Part shown: one piece after another, positions 26,531 through 34,752 of the stretch
Layout of the letters: each line of letters starts with the position of its first letter
Numbering within the stretch: the first letter of the stretch is position 1
Source of the DNA: Acidobacteriota bacterium
GTDB taxonomy: Bacteria; Acidobacteriota; Terriglobia; Bryobacterales; UBA6623
Direction of reading: 5' to 3'
DNA length: 64,000 nucleotides
Assembly: GCA_016125275.1 (NCBI GenBank)
Contig: WGMB01000017.1
Span: 1 to 64,000 of the forward strand
Notes under the pieces: model-generated
Seen by the model: the letters and a program-made list of their open reading frames with translations, nothing else
Database searches by the model: none
What the model was told of the DNA's origin: nothing
Position numbers and translations under genes: made by a program

Positions 26531-27526
26531 ATGCTGATCTTTGCAGGTGTCGACGGCACCGGCGCCACGCCTCTCGCCCGATTTGACGCCGGCTATACGC
26601 CGGTCTACCAGAACAGTCACGTCAGCAAGCTCAGCCGTTACGCCTGCTGGGCTGACAAGACGCAGTACGATCGGGGCCCCGGTCTGCTTGGAATCGAAAC
26701 CGGCGGACTGGCGCATAGCGCCGTCAACCACGTCGTCCGCTACTGGGACAGCTCGGTTTCGAAGGTCTTTCTCGCCGGATTCAGTCGCGGCGCCGCCGCC
26801 GTCATCGAGTCGGCAAAGATCCTCAAGGGCTACGGAATTCCGGTGGAATGCCTGATCCTGTTCGATCCGGTGGACCGCAGCTATGTGGGCGGCGTGGGAG
26901 GCTGGTCCCTCCTTTCCGGCTCGGATACGCCCATCGTCAGCACGGTCAAGCACTGCATCAAGGTGCTCCGGCATCCGGCTTCGGCCTCCCGCGAAAGCTT
27001 CGGCAACTGTGGCAGCCGTTTCGAGAGCCCGAACACCAAGATCTACCCCCTACTCGTCCCTGCCACGCATGGCGGCGTGGGAGGCACGCCCTGGCCGGAG
27101 TCGTTTGTGCCGCCCGGCTCCATCTACATTGACGAGGGCATGGTCAAGAACAACCCGCTCGGCATCGACATCGGGTACGAGCCGCACGAGATCGACGGGA
27201 TGACCCGAGTGACGCCGGCCCAGGACCGGGCGGGGTCCGCCGCGAGTTGGAGCTTCGTCACCGGCATCCTGAGCCCCATCATCGACCAGGCGATGCTGGA
27301 CGCCGGCGATGCGACCGCTCCCAGGCGCTCGGAAAACATGGTTCCGGGCCGCACCGAGGCTCGCGCCCTCCACATCGTCAAGCCGGGAGAGTCGCTGTCG
27401 CTGATCGCCCTGAAATACTACGGCAGCTTCAACCGTTGGGGAGACATCTACCAGGCGAACCTGTCCACCATCGGCAGCAACCCGAACTTGATCCAGCCCA
27501 ATATGGAGTTGGTGATTCCGGTCTGA
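26531..27526 (+). CDS. GFSRGA-type alpha/beta hydrolase with C-terminal LysM domain
   Basis: 331 residues. The first two thirds resemble the DUF2235/Tle1-like lipase fold: a first strand LIFAGVDGTG, the nucleophile elbow VFLAGFSRGAAA (S85), an acidic strand end LILFDPVDRS (D115) and a histidine region PATHGGVGGTPW. GFSRGA is the characteristic elbow of Tle1 phospholipases. Residues from about 282 form a LysM module (HIVKPGESLSLIALKYYG, then NPNLIQPNMELVIPV), which binds peptidoglycan or chitin. No signal peptide is visible. A lipase or esterase tied to cell-wall binding recalls contact-dependent effectors, but no type VI secretion gene, VgrG or immunity gene is adjacent. The closest neighbour is a convergent toxin-antitoxin pair. 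Confidence 0.82.
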   Translation: MLIFAGVDGTGATPLARFDAGYTPVYQNSHVSKLSRYACWADKTQYDRGPGLLGIETGGLAHSAVNHVVRYWDSSVSKVFLAGFSRGAAAVIESAKILKGYGIPVECLILFDPVDRSYVGGVGGWSLLSGSDTPIVSTVKHCIKVLRHPASASRESFGNCGSRFESPNTKIYPLLVPATHGGVGGTPWPESFVPPGSIYIDEGMVKNNPLGIDIGYEPHEIDGMTRVTPAQDRAGSAASWSFVTGILSPIIDQAMLDAGDATAPRRSENMVPGRTEARALHIVKPGESLSLIALKYYGSFNRWGDIYQANLSTIGSNPNLIQPNMELVIPV

Positions 27527-27548
27527 CGATCCAGAGGCGTCTGCAGGC

Positions 27549-27797
27549 CTATCTGTAAGCGTCCTTGCGGTCCGCTACGCGGTGAACCTGAATGGAGGTT
27601 TCCGTTTCGTCGAACAAGAGGCGATAGTTGCCCACGCGAAGCCGGAGCAAACCCTTGAGATCGCCGGTGAGCGCCTTCACGTTCCCTTCGCCCATCTCGC
27701 CGTAACGGTGGAGGGCCCTCAGGATTGCGAGAGCGTCCTCCCGAGGAATCGCCCGAATCTCCGCCGGGACCCCGGGGCCGAATCGAATCTGCTTCAC
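27549..27797 (-). CDS. RelE/ParE-family toxin
   Basis: 82 residues, the usual size for the family. The pattern fits RelE/ParE: a first strand VKQIRFG, helices with IPREDALAILRALHRYG, a strand pair around LKGLLRLRVGNYRLLFDE and a C-terminal VHRVADRKDAYR, where the basic/aromatic residues that act on ribosome-bound mRNA (RelE) or gyrase (ParE) normally lie. The GTG at 27797, 4 bp after the antitoxin stop, is chosen; no ATG is suitable and longer readings overlap the antitoxin. Antitoxin first, toxin second is the common order. Whether it is a RelE or a ParE cannot be told from sequence alone. Confidence 0.85.
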   Translation of the reverse strand: MKQIRFGPGVPAEIRAIPREDALAILRALHRYGEMGEGNVKALTGDLKGLLRLRVGNYRLLFDETETSIQVHRVADRKDAYR

Positions 27798-27801
27798 CGC
27801 G

Positions 27802-28059
27802 TTAGCGCTCGCCGCCCCGGACTTCCTCCATGGTGAAGCCGAGTTCCTGAGCTGTCTCTTCGAAGGGGACGCCGCCGTCCGGGTGGAGGCTAAAATGCTC
27901 GCGGGAGGTCGCAACAGCCTGCCGATCAACGTCCGTGAGAGTCTCGGGCTCAGACCGAACCAGCAATTCGAGCAGTTGAATGACCGCTTCTAACTGGCCC
28001 GGATCGAGCTGATCCACGAGCTGGTGGGCGATTCGCTTGGTTTCGAGAGTTGCCGCCAT
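27802..28059 (-). CDS. Antitoxin of a RelE/ParE-type module
   Basis: 85 residues, acidic and mostly helical (LVDQLDPGQLEAVIQLLELL), with a flexible C-terminal half ending MEEVRGGER that would wrap the toxin. The N-terminal part may dimerise and bind DNA, but no clear ribbon-helix-helix or HTH is visible, so the antitoxin family is not assigned. It is encoded directly upstream of the toxin, separated by 4 bp. In such modules the antitoxin, alone and with toxin, represses its own promoter; the 87 bp between it and the aldolase gene upstream would hold that operator. Confidence 0.8.
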   Translation of the reverse strand: MAATLETKRIAHQLVDQLDPGQLEAVIQLLELLVRSEPETLTDVDRQAVATSREHFSLHPDGGVPFEETAQELGFTMEEVRGGER

Positions 28060-28146
28060 CTTCCGTCTCCAGCCTCATGCTAGCGGAGTCTCCGACGGCC
28101 TCGCGGTCGGAGGAGGAACGAGTCCCTCCCCCGACACGTCCGAGCC

Positions 28147-28989
28147 CTACATCAAGGCCGTCGGCCGCTTGGTCCAGGTCTTGCCCTTCTCGGCGGCGAT
28201 CTTCTCCATGTCCTGCACGTAGGCGGTGGCCTGCGTCAGCACGTGGTGCAGATCGTTGCCGATCGAGATGAACGTAAAGCCCTTGTCCAAGAACTCCCCG
28301 ACGCGCGCCGTCCCGAACAGGAACAGGCCCAGGATCTTGCCGTTCGCCTTCGCGGCCGCAATCAGCGCGTCGGTCGCCGCGCCCAGCTCCGGCGAGGTGT
28401 ACATGTGCGGGAACTCGTACTTCTCATACAAGCCCATCGACATGCACAGGTCGTTCTGCCCTAAGAAGAGCAGGTCCACGCCGGGAACAGCGGCAATCTC
28501 GGCGATGTTCTCGATGCACGAAGCCGTCTCCACCTGCAGCGCGACGGTGATGTTCTTGTTGGCGTTGCCCACGTAGCCGAGCAGACCGGCCTTGTTGGTG
28601 GAGCGCTGCGGGAAGTAGACCGAGCGGGTGCCGGCGGTCGGATAGAGGCAGCAGCTCACGGCTTCGCGCGCTTCGTCGGCCGTGTTGATGTACGGCACCA
28701 GGACGCCGTCCGCCCCCATGTCCAGCGCCTGCTGGATGCCCGAGCGGTCGTGAACTCCACCGACGCGGACCATCGACTTCGCGCCGCCGCTGGTGATGGC
28801 GGCGAGCATGCCGGAGAGGCGCTCGTTGTCCATGGGGCCGTGCTGCGTATCGATGAGCAGCCAATCGTAGCCGGAGTGCGCAAGCTGCTCGGTGAGCGTG
28901 GTGCTGTGGGAGTTGACGAAGAGGCCGAATTTCGGCTGGCCGGAGCGAAGCTGCTCCTTGAACTGTGCGCCAGTAAGGACGTCAGACAT
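28147..28989 (-). CDS. HpcH/HpaI-family aldolase
   Basis: A 280-residue class II pyruvate-type aldolase of the HpcH/HpaI family, cleaving 2-keto-4-hydroxy acids to pyruvate and an aldehyde. The active-site phrase is DWLLIDTQHGPMD (D47, H50). The barrel continues with MVRVGG, DMGADGVLVPYI (Gly-Ala-Asp-Gly family motif), a glutamate in ALQVETASCIENI and D/N ligands in LLFLGQNDLCMSM. The ATG at 28989 has AAGGAG about ten bases upstream. It is divergent from the Gfo/Idh gene, 110 bp apart, suggesting common control of a sugar-acid or aromatic-acid pathway. The exact substrate cannot be inferred. Confidence 0.93.
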   Translation of the reverse strand: MSDVLTGAQFKEQLRSGQPKFGLFVNSHSTTLTEQLAHSGYDWLLIDTQHGPMDNERLSGMLAAITSGGAKSMVRVGGVHDRSGIQQALDMGADGVLVPYINTADEAREAVSCCLYPTAGTRSVYFPQRSTNKAGLLGYVGNANKNITVALQVETASCIENIAEIAAVPGVDLLFLGQNDLCMSMGLYEKYEFPHMYTSPELGAATDALIAAAKANGKILGLFLFGTARVGEFLDKGFTFISIGNDLHHVLTQATAYVQDMEKIAAEKGKTWTKRPTALM

Positions 28990-29099
28990 GGGCGTAGGGG
29001 TCTCCTTGTAGCTAGATGCGGAAAGCGGTCGCCAAAGACGAAGGCCCAGTGTACCCGATGGGCGGGCGCTGGTGAGCGGGGCCTTGCTAAGATGCCCCA

Positions 29100-30359
29100 A
29101 TGCAGCGCCGCACCTTCTTGTCCGCCTCCGCCGCCGCTCTCGGGTCGGCCGCTCTCGCCTCCGCTCAGAAGCCTGATATGGTGCGCATCGCCATCATCGG
29201 CATGGGCGGCCGCGGCACGCAGCACATGAAGTTCTTCTCGAAGGTCCCCGGCCTCGAGATCGCAGCCGTCGTCGACCCCGACGGCAACCGCACCGAGGAG
29301 GCCGCCGGCTGGATCAAGCAGAACAACGGCAACAGCCCCCGGGCGCTGGCGGACATGCGCGAGGCGTTCGACATGCCGGAGATCGACGGCGTCGTCATCG
29401 CCACCACCAACCACTGGCACACCCTTACGGCGATCTGGGCGATGCAGGCCGGCAAGCATGTCTACTGCGAAAAGCCCGTCTCGCATGACATCTTTGAAGG
29501 TCATCAGCTCGTGGCCGCCGCCCGCAAGTACGACCGCATCGTGCAGGGCGGCACGCAGCGCCGCTCCGACGGCCACTTCCGCCGCGCGATGCAGTTGCTG
29601 CATGAGGGCAAGATCGGCGACCTGTACCTGGCCAAGTGGTTCTTCCCCGGCCGGCGCGACTCGATCGGCTTCAAGCCCGAGGAGCCGCCGCCGAACTGGC
29701 TCAACTGGGATCTCTGGCTGGGGCCCGCTCCCAAGCAGCCCTATCACGCCAATCTGGTGCACTACAACTGGCACTGGTTCTGGGACTTCGGCAACGGCGA
29801 GCTCGGCAACAACGGCATCCACCTGGTGGACATCTCCCGCTGGGGCATGCAGAAGGAGCTGCCGACGCGCATCAGCTCCTGGGGCGGCCGGTTCGGATAC
29901 AAGGATCAGGCGCAAACGCCCAACACCCAGAACGTCACCTGGGAGTATCCCGACGGCACGGCCATTGTCGGCGAGATTCGCGGCCTCTACACCGCCGAGC
30001 CGATGAGCTGGGATTTCTTCGGCAGCAAGGGACACCTGCACATCGCCGCCAACGGAGACTTCCAGATCACCCTGGGCCGCAACAAGGAGCCGGAAGCTCC
30101 GATCGATCCGCTGCCGGACGTGGACCACTACGCCAACTGGATCGAAGCCATTCGCTCGAACGACCGTGGCCTGCTCAACGCCGAGATTCGCGAGACCCGT
30201 TTGTCCACGGCCTATTGCCACTTGGGCAACATCGCCTACCGAGTGGGCCACGAAGTCACCTTCGACCCAAAAGCCGAGAAGTTCGTCGATTGCCCCGAAG
30301 CCGACGCTCTTCTGAAGCGCTCGGGCCGCGCGCCCTACATCATCCCGGACGAGGTCTAG
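29100..30359 (+). CDS. Gfo/Idh/MocA family oxidoreductase, Tat-exported
   Basis: 419 residues. A twin-arginine-like leader (MQRRTFLSASAAALGSAALA) precedes the Rossmann domain: RIAIIGMGGRGTQH (G34-G39 region) and the family motif EKPVSHD (124-130), where the lysine and proline are part of the active site. The C-terminal half carries the LHIAANGDFQITLG-type beta sheet. Tat-exported members occur widely in Planctomycetes and Acidobacteria, where a tightly bound NAD(P) travels with the folded enzyme. It starts a three-gene run with a symporter and a small membrane protein, so the substrate is presumably a sugar or polyol taken up by that symporter. That link is inferred from position. Confidence 0.94.
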   Translation: MQRRTFLSASAAALGSAALASAQKPDMVRIAIIGMGGRGTQHMKFFSKVPGLEIAAVVDPDGNRTEEAAGWIKQNNGNSPRALADMREAFDMPEIDGVVIATTNHWHTLTAIWAMQAGKHVYCEKPVSHDIFEGHQLVAAARKYDRIVQGGTQRRSDGHFRRAMQLLHEGKIGDLYLAKWFFPGRRDSIGFKPEEPPPNWLNWDLWLGPAPKQPYHANLVHYNWHWFWDFGNGELGNNGIHLVDISRWGMQKELPTRISSWGGRFGYKDQAQTPNTQNVTWEYPDGTAIVGEIRGLYTAEPMSWDFFGSKGHLHIAANGDFQITLGRNKEPEAPIDPLPDVDHYANWIEAIRSNDRGLLNAEIRETRLSTAYCHLGNIAYRVGHEVTFDPKAEKFVDCPEADALLKRSGRAPYIIPDEV

Positions 30360-30368
30360 GCCTCCGCA

Positions 30369-31748
30369 ATGCAGTGGCTCGATTGGGCCGTCGTCGCGCT
30401 GTACATCGGCGCGCTGGTCCTCATCACCGTCAAGGCGCGCCGCACGCGCCTGCTTGAAGATTTCACGGTCGGCTCGCGCGACATTCCGCGGGCGATCGTC
30501 TTCGCCACCTTGGCCGCCACCTATATCGGCCCGGCCTACACACTGGGGATCGCGGGCAACGCCGCCCAACACGGCTATGTCTGGTACCTGATCTCGGTGA
30601 TGGTGCCTCTGCAGACCATCCTGATGGGCAAGTTCGTGGCTCCGAAGCTGCGCGGCTTCTCCAACTGCCACAGCGTGGGGCACGTGATGGGCGAGATCTA
30701 CGGACCCACGGCGCGCCTGTTCACCGGCGCCTTGTCGTTCCTGTTCATGTCGTTCGTGGTGGGGCTGATCGCTCGCGGCTTCGGCGAGGTGGTGCACGCC
30801 TTCACCGACATTCCGGCCGATACCGTCATCATCTTCGGAACGCTGCCGGTGATCCTGTACGCGGCCTGGGGCGGCGTGAAGACGATTATCTTGACCGACG
30901 CCATCCAGTTCACGGCCCTGGCGGCGACGGTTCCGCTCATCATCTTCTTTTCCGGCTACGCCTGGGACTTCTCGGCGCTGGCGGCGAGCCTTCCGGCCGA
31001 GCGGCTGTCTTGGCGCGGCGAGTACTCCGACATCGAGCTCGCCGGCCTGATCATCACGTTCTTCTTCGGCGAGATGCTCCTGCCCCCGTATGTCGTACGG
31101 GCCCTTTCGGCGCGGGATGCCGAGCACGCAGGCAGCGGCTTCGTCTCCGCAGGCCTTTTTGGGATTCCGTGGATGTTCGTGGTGGTCAGCGTAGGCGTGA
31201 TCGGGGGCGTGGCGCTGCCCGGGCTCAGCGGCGACACGGTCTTTCTGAAGACCATGGAGCTCTACCTGCCGCCCGGCATTCTGGGGCTGGCCCTGGCCGG
31301 CATCTTCGGCATCATCATGAGCTCGCAGGACAGTTGCCTGCACAGCGCCTCGGTGGCGTTCTCCATCGACATCTACCAGCACTTCCGCCCGAAGGCCAGC
31401 ACCCAGACGCTGCTCAACTACAGCCAGTGGATCGTCGTGGTCATCGGCGTGGTGGCGATCATCTTCGCGCTGCGCGTACCGAACCTGGTGGAGGCCCTGA
31501 CCCTGGTCTACACGCTGTGGGCGCCGACCATCGTGCCGCCGCTCATCGTGGGCTTGCTCTGGCGGGCGGCCCCGCAGGTCTGCGGCGTGGCGGGCATCCT
31601 GGGCGGCGTCATTGGAACCGGCGTGTGGGAGTGGGGTCTGGGCAACCCTTACGGCGTACCGTCGCTGGTCTTCGGAATGGCGATGAACTTGGCCGCCTAC
31701 GGCGCCGCCGCGCTGTGGGCGCGCGGCCGGCAAGGAGCCACACGATGA
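30369..31748 (+). CDS. Sodium:solute symporter family transporter
   Basis: 459 residues with about 12-13 membrane segments, a member of the SSS family that imports sugars, polyols, amino acids or pantothenate with Na+. Family signs include the first helix followed by FTVGSRDIPRAIVFATLAAT, the YIGPAYTLGIAGNAAQHG helix, GFSNCHSVGHVMGEIYGPTA, and the core sodium-site helix LALAGIFGIIMSSQDSCLHS, equivalent to the conserved AALMSTADS region. It lies 9 bp after the Gfo/Idh gene in one operon, and its stop overlaps the start of a 36-residue membrane protein. The specificity is unknown; the neighbours point to a carbohydrate or its acid. Confidence 0.94.
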   Translation: MQWLDWAVVALYIGALVLITVKARRTRLLEDFTVGSRDIPRAIVFATLAATYIGPAYTLGIAGNAAQHGYVWYLISVMVPLQTILMGKFVAPKLRGFSNCHSVGHVMGEIYGPTARLFTGALSFLFMSFVVGLIARGFGEVVHAFTDIPADTVIIFGTLPVILYAAWGGVKTIILTDAIQFTALAATVPLIIFFSGYAWDFSALAASLPAERLSWRGEYSDIELAGLIITFFFGEMLLPPYVVRALSARDAEHAGSGFVSAGLFGIPWMFVVVSVGVIGGVALPGLSGDTVFLKTMELYLPPGILGLALAGIFGIIMSSQDSCLHSASVAFSIDIYQHFRPKASTQTLLNYSQWIVVVIGVVAIIFALRVPNLVEALTLVYTLWAPTIVPPLIVGLLWRAAPQVCGVAGILGGVIGTGVWEWGLGNPYGVPSLVFGMAMNLAAYGAAALWARGRQGATR

Positions 31749-31855
31749 TGACGATTCTGCTGGTAGGCGCTTGCGTCGCCTGCATCGCGGCCGGACTGTA
31801 CGTGGCGGTTGTGCTGGTGCGCGACTTCGCGCAACTGCGTAACAAGGAGCTGTAG
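31745..31855 (+). CDS. 36-residue single-span membrane protein, probable symporter accessory subunit
   Basis: MMTILLVGACVACIAAGLYV and a short charged tail (RDFAQLRNKEL) form one hydrophobic helix with a cytoplasmic end. The start codon overlaps the symporter stop (ATGA), so translation is coupled and the stoichiometry with the transporter is likely fixed. Small single-span partners of SSS and similar symporters are known in other bacteria, although they are often missed in annotation because of their size. I see no paralogue in this window. An accessory or stabilising role is inferred from coupling and topology. Confidence 0.72.
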   Translation: MMTILLVGACVACIAAGLYVAVVLVRDFAQLRNKEL

Positions 31856-31905
31856 CCGATCCCAGCGGCCCGCGATGCTCTCGAGCGGGACCCCTCCGCT
31901 CCGCC

Positions 31906-34707
31906 CTACTTGGTCGTCACCCAGATCGGCGACGACCAGGCGATGTTGTCGTCCTCCTGGATCACCCGCACGTAATAGAAGTCCTCGCCGGGCTTCTTGT
32001 CGTTGTCCACGAACTCCATCTCCAGCTCCTGCGGCTGCTTTTGCCGGTTGAACAGGAACTGCTGGTTCTTGATCACGTCGACCTGCCGAATCGGCGTCGT
32101 CCCGATCACCTTCACCTTCAGCCGGAACCCGCCGGCGACCGTCACGATGTCCCCTTGCAGAAACTCCTGGCCGGCGTCGGTTTCGAGCCGGTAGTCGAGA
32201 ATGATGTTGTCGGTGGCGCCATAGCTGTGACGAGCCTTCATGGCGTCCATCATCGACTCGCGGGTGAAGTCCTCGGCGATCGTGCAAGCGTAGGAGAGGT
32301 GCGTGGACAGGTGGTCCGACGCCGCCTGCACGCCCAACTTGTAGCCCTTGGCCCAGGCGTTCCAAACGTAGCCCTGCGGCCGAAATCCGCCCGGCGCCGA
32401 GCCGGGGTTCTCGCTGTTGGCCGCCCAATGCGCTCCCTCGTATTCCGACGAGATCCGGTCGCCCTGGAAGATCTCCACCAGCGGCTCGACCTCGGGGTCG
32501 TTGTCGCGCCAATCCGTCCCCATGTTCGTTGAAGACGTGTGCGAAATGGCGATGCCGTCGCGCTCCTTGAGGTAGGCGTAGAGCCGGCCCGCGCCCTGTT
32601 CGTGCTGCCGCTCGGCCGGCAGGATCTCGAGCGTCGGGTTGCCGCGCTTGGCGAACAGGATGTTGCGATGGCCGTCCGGGTAGGTGATCGACCGCTCGTA
32701 GCCGTAAAACGGCTGGAAGCTCCCCGAGACGGCGTGCACGTCCACGAACTGCTGCAGCAGCCAGTTGATGTACTCCTCGTCCGGCCCGGCGCTGGAGTTG
32801 TGCTCGCTGATCATCAAGTAGTCCAGCGAGGCGGCGTCAATGGCGTAGCGATAGGTTTGGAAGTGCGACCCATCGTTATTGCCATCCATCGAGAACTCCG
32901 TGTGGCGGTGAGTATCGCCGCGGTAAATCTTGTAGCGCTTGCCCCCGGAGTCGATCGTGTAGTCGTGGATGCGGGCGAGATCGGTCTTCTCCGTCGGCGC
33001 CACATCGAAGAAGAACAACTCGGGATCGGTGCGCGGGATCAGTTGCGGCGCCGCCGTCTTGCGCTCGAGCTTCGGCAGCCGGGCCGCGTAGACGTCGGCA
33101 TGCGTGAACAGCCACTCGTCGAAGTCTCGGTTGTCCATCGACCAGGCCGCGAAGAGGTTGCCCGAACCGTCCGAGGCCAGGCCCCAGCGGACATCCTGGC
33201 GGCCCTGGCTGAAGGGGACATGGAGAGGTTCGGACCAGCGCCCGCCGTCGAGCGTGGAGCCCCAGATCTCCCAGGCGGCGCGGTGCAGCGGCGTCTCCGA
33301 CTGGGTGTCTCGGCGGCGCTGGATGCGTTGCCGCGCGAAGACCCACACCCTCCCCTCGGAGTCCTTGGCGAGCTGCGGAAAGTCGTCGTAGCGGGGCTCG
33401 TAGTCCTCCGGGAGCTGCTTGTTGATGTCGCCCGCGGGGACCTTCCAATTCACGCCGTCACGCACGGCCACGCGCAGCAAGCGGTACTCATACAGGCGCG
33501 TGCCGCCCTCGTTGAGCACGAAGCCTGTGTCCTTGCCCCAGTTCATGCCGCTCTCGTTCCAAGCCGCCCACAGGCGGTTCTGGTCGTCGTAGAGCAACGA
33601 CACGTGGGCCTCGTACAAGGCCGTCTCGGCGACCGGCGCCACGGGCTGCCACTCGCCCCCGGAGAAGGTCCGCATGCGGATGTCGTAGTTGCCCTTATCG
33701 TAGGTATCCCAAGCGACGGTCACGCCGCCCTTCGAGTCCGCCGCCAGCACGGGCTCCCAGTCGTTGGCCGGCGAGTCGGAAACCTTGTAGGGCTCGCTCC
33801 AGGAGTCGCCGTCATAGCGGCGCGCGAAGATGTCGGACTTGCCGTCGCGGAACCCCTGCCAGACCACCCACAGGAACCCCTGCGAGTCGGTCACGACATT
33901 GTGGAAGACGTCCGGCTGCGGCGCCTCGGTCAGCCGCTCCACCTCGCCCCAGCCGCCGCCGTTGAAAGGCCGCGCGTAGAGGTCGAAGTTGCCGTCGACC
34001 TGATTGGCCCAAACCGCCCAGGGGCGGCCCTTGATGTCGCGGCCGAGCTTGACCAGGAAGATGTCCTGCTTGTCGTCGGTGACCTGCTGCGCCGGCTCCC
34101 ACTTCGCGCCGTTGAAGCGCCGCGCCAGAATCGCGTTGCCGCCGTCCCGGTAGGCCACCCACGCCGTCCAGACTTCCCCGCCCTTGCCCGACAACATCGT
34201 CACGAAGTCGTCCTGGCGCTCGGCGTCAGAGAGCTTCTCGGCGGGCGGCACGCGATCGACCAGCGCCCGTCCGCCCAGGAAGGGCTTGCTGCGGCCCACC
34301 TCGATCTCGTTGACATTGAAGGCGAAACGGCCCTGCTCGGTGCGTACGTTGAGCCGCGTGCCGGCCCGGGCCTTCACGTCCACGATCACGCCGCGCACCC
34401 ACCAGTACGGCTGCACGCCGGTATTCGGAGGATGCTCGTAGGCCCTGTACGGGAAGTTCTCCATCTTGTGGGTCGTCAAGCGCCATTCGTTGCGACCCAT
34501 CTCGTCCTCCCGGCGGGGATGCCAGTTGCGGACCTCGAGCAGTTCGCCGCCGGAAACGGTCACGGCGCCGTCCCACTTCTCTTCGGAAGTCGCCCCCACG
34601 CCAAGCTGGATGCGGAACGACATGACGTCGTCGGCGGTCAGGGGAGTTTGCGCCGGCAGCGGCAGGGCCGCGGCGGCGAGCAGGGCAAGCGTCGAGAGTC
34701 GGGTCAT
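31906..34707 (-). CDS. Secreted DUF3604/PHP-like protein with N-terminal beta-propeller
   Basis: 933 residues. Signal peptide MTRLSTLALLAAAALPLPAQ. Residues ~150-570 hold recurring blades of the type IWVVWQGFRDGKSDIFARRY, with W-A-W-N/D phrases, consistent with a six- or seven-bladed propeller. The C-terminal part, from about 590, is a PHP-like metal-dependent domain: GDTHRHTEFSMDG carries the first His pair, ISEHNS the next, GIAISHTSST and VQAASDHLSTHLSY the later metal ligands. DUF3604 proteins occur in sulfatase- and phosphatase-rich loci, but the reaction is unknown; a metallo-phosphoesterase or related hydrolase outside the cytoplasm is a reasonable guess. It is convergent with the symporter operon, only 50 bp away. 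Confidence 0.88.
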   Translation of the reverse strand: MTRLSTLALLAAAALPLPAQTPLTADDVMSFRIQLGVGATSEEKWDGAVTVSGGELLEVRNWHPRREDEMGRNEWRLTTHKMENFPYRAYEHPPNTGVQPYWWVRGVIVDVKARAGTRLNVRTEQGRFAFNVNEIEVGRSKPFLGGRALVDRVPPAEKLSDAERQDDFVTMLSGKGGEVWTAWVAYRDGGNAILARRFNGAKWEPAQQVTDDKQDIFLVKLGRDIKGRPWAVWANQVDGNFDLYARPFNGGGWGEVERLTEAPQPDVFHNVVTDSQGFLWVVWQGFRDGKSDIFARRYDGDSWSEPYKVSDSPANDWEPVLAADSKGGVTVAWDTYDKGNYDIRMRTFSGGEWQPVAPVAETALYEAHVSLLYDDQNRLWAAWNESGMNWGKDTGFVLNEGGTRLYEYRLLRVAVRDGVNWKVPAGDINKQLPEDYEPRYDDFPQLAKDSEGRVWVFARQRIQRRRDTQSETPLHRAAWEIWGSTLDGGRWSEPLHVPFSQGRQDVRWGLASDGSGNLFAAWSMDNRDFDEWLFTHADVYAARLPKLERKTAAPQLIPRTDPELFFFDVAPTEKTDLARIHDYTIDSGGKRYKIYRGDTHRHTEFSMDGNNDGSHFQTYRYAIDAASLDYLMISEHNSSAGPDEEYINWLLQQFVDVHAVSGSFQPFYGYERSITYPDGHRNILFAKRGNPTLEILPAERQHEQGAGRLYAYLKERDGIAISHTSSTNMGTDWRDNDPEVEPLVEIFQGDRISSEYEGAHWAANSENPGSAPGGFRPQGYVWNAWAKGYKLGVQAASDHLSTHLSYACTIAEDFTRESMMDAMKARHSYGATDNIILDYRLETDAGQEFLQGDIVTVAGGFRLKVKVIGTTPIRQVDVIKNQQFLFNRQKQPQELEMEFVDNDKKPGEDFYYVRVIQEDDNIAWSSPIWVTTK

Positions 34708-34752
34708 CGTGGTCTCCGGCGGCCACGATTGTAACCCTTTTCCTCGGCGGGA

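Noticed and set aside
28656-31733. Very long open minus-strand frame across the aldolase start, Gfo/Idh and symporter genes
   Set aside because: Antisense artefact of GC-rich coding sequence; the protein is Arg/Gly/Asp-rich and conflicts with four recognisable genes.
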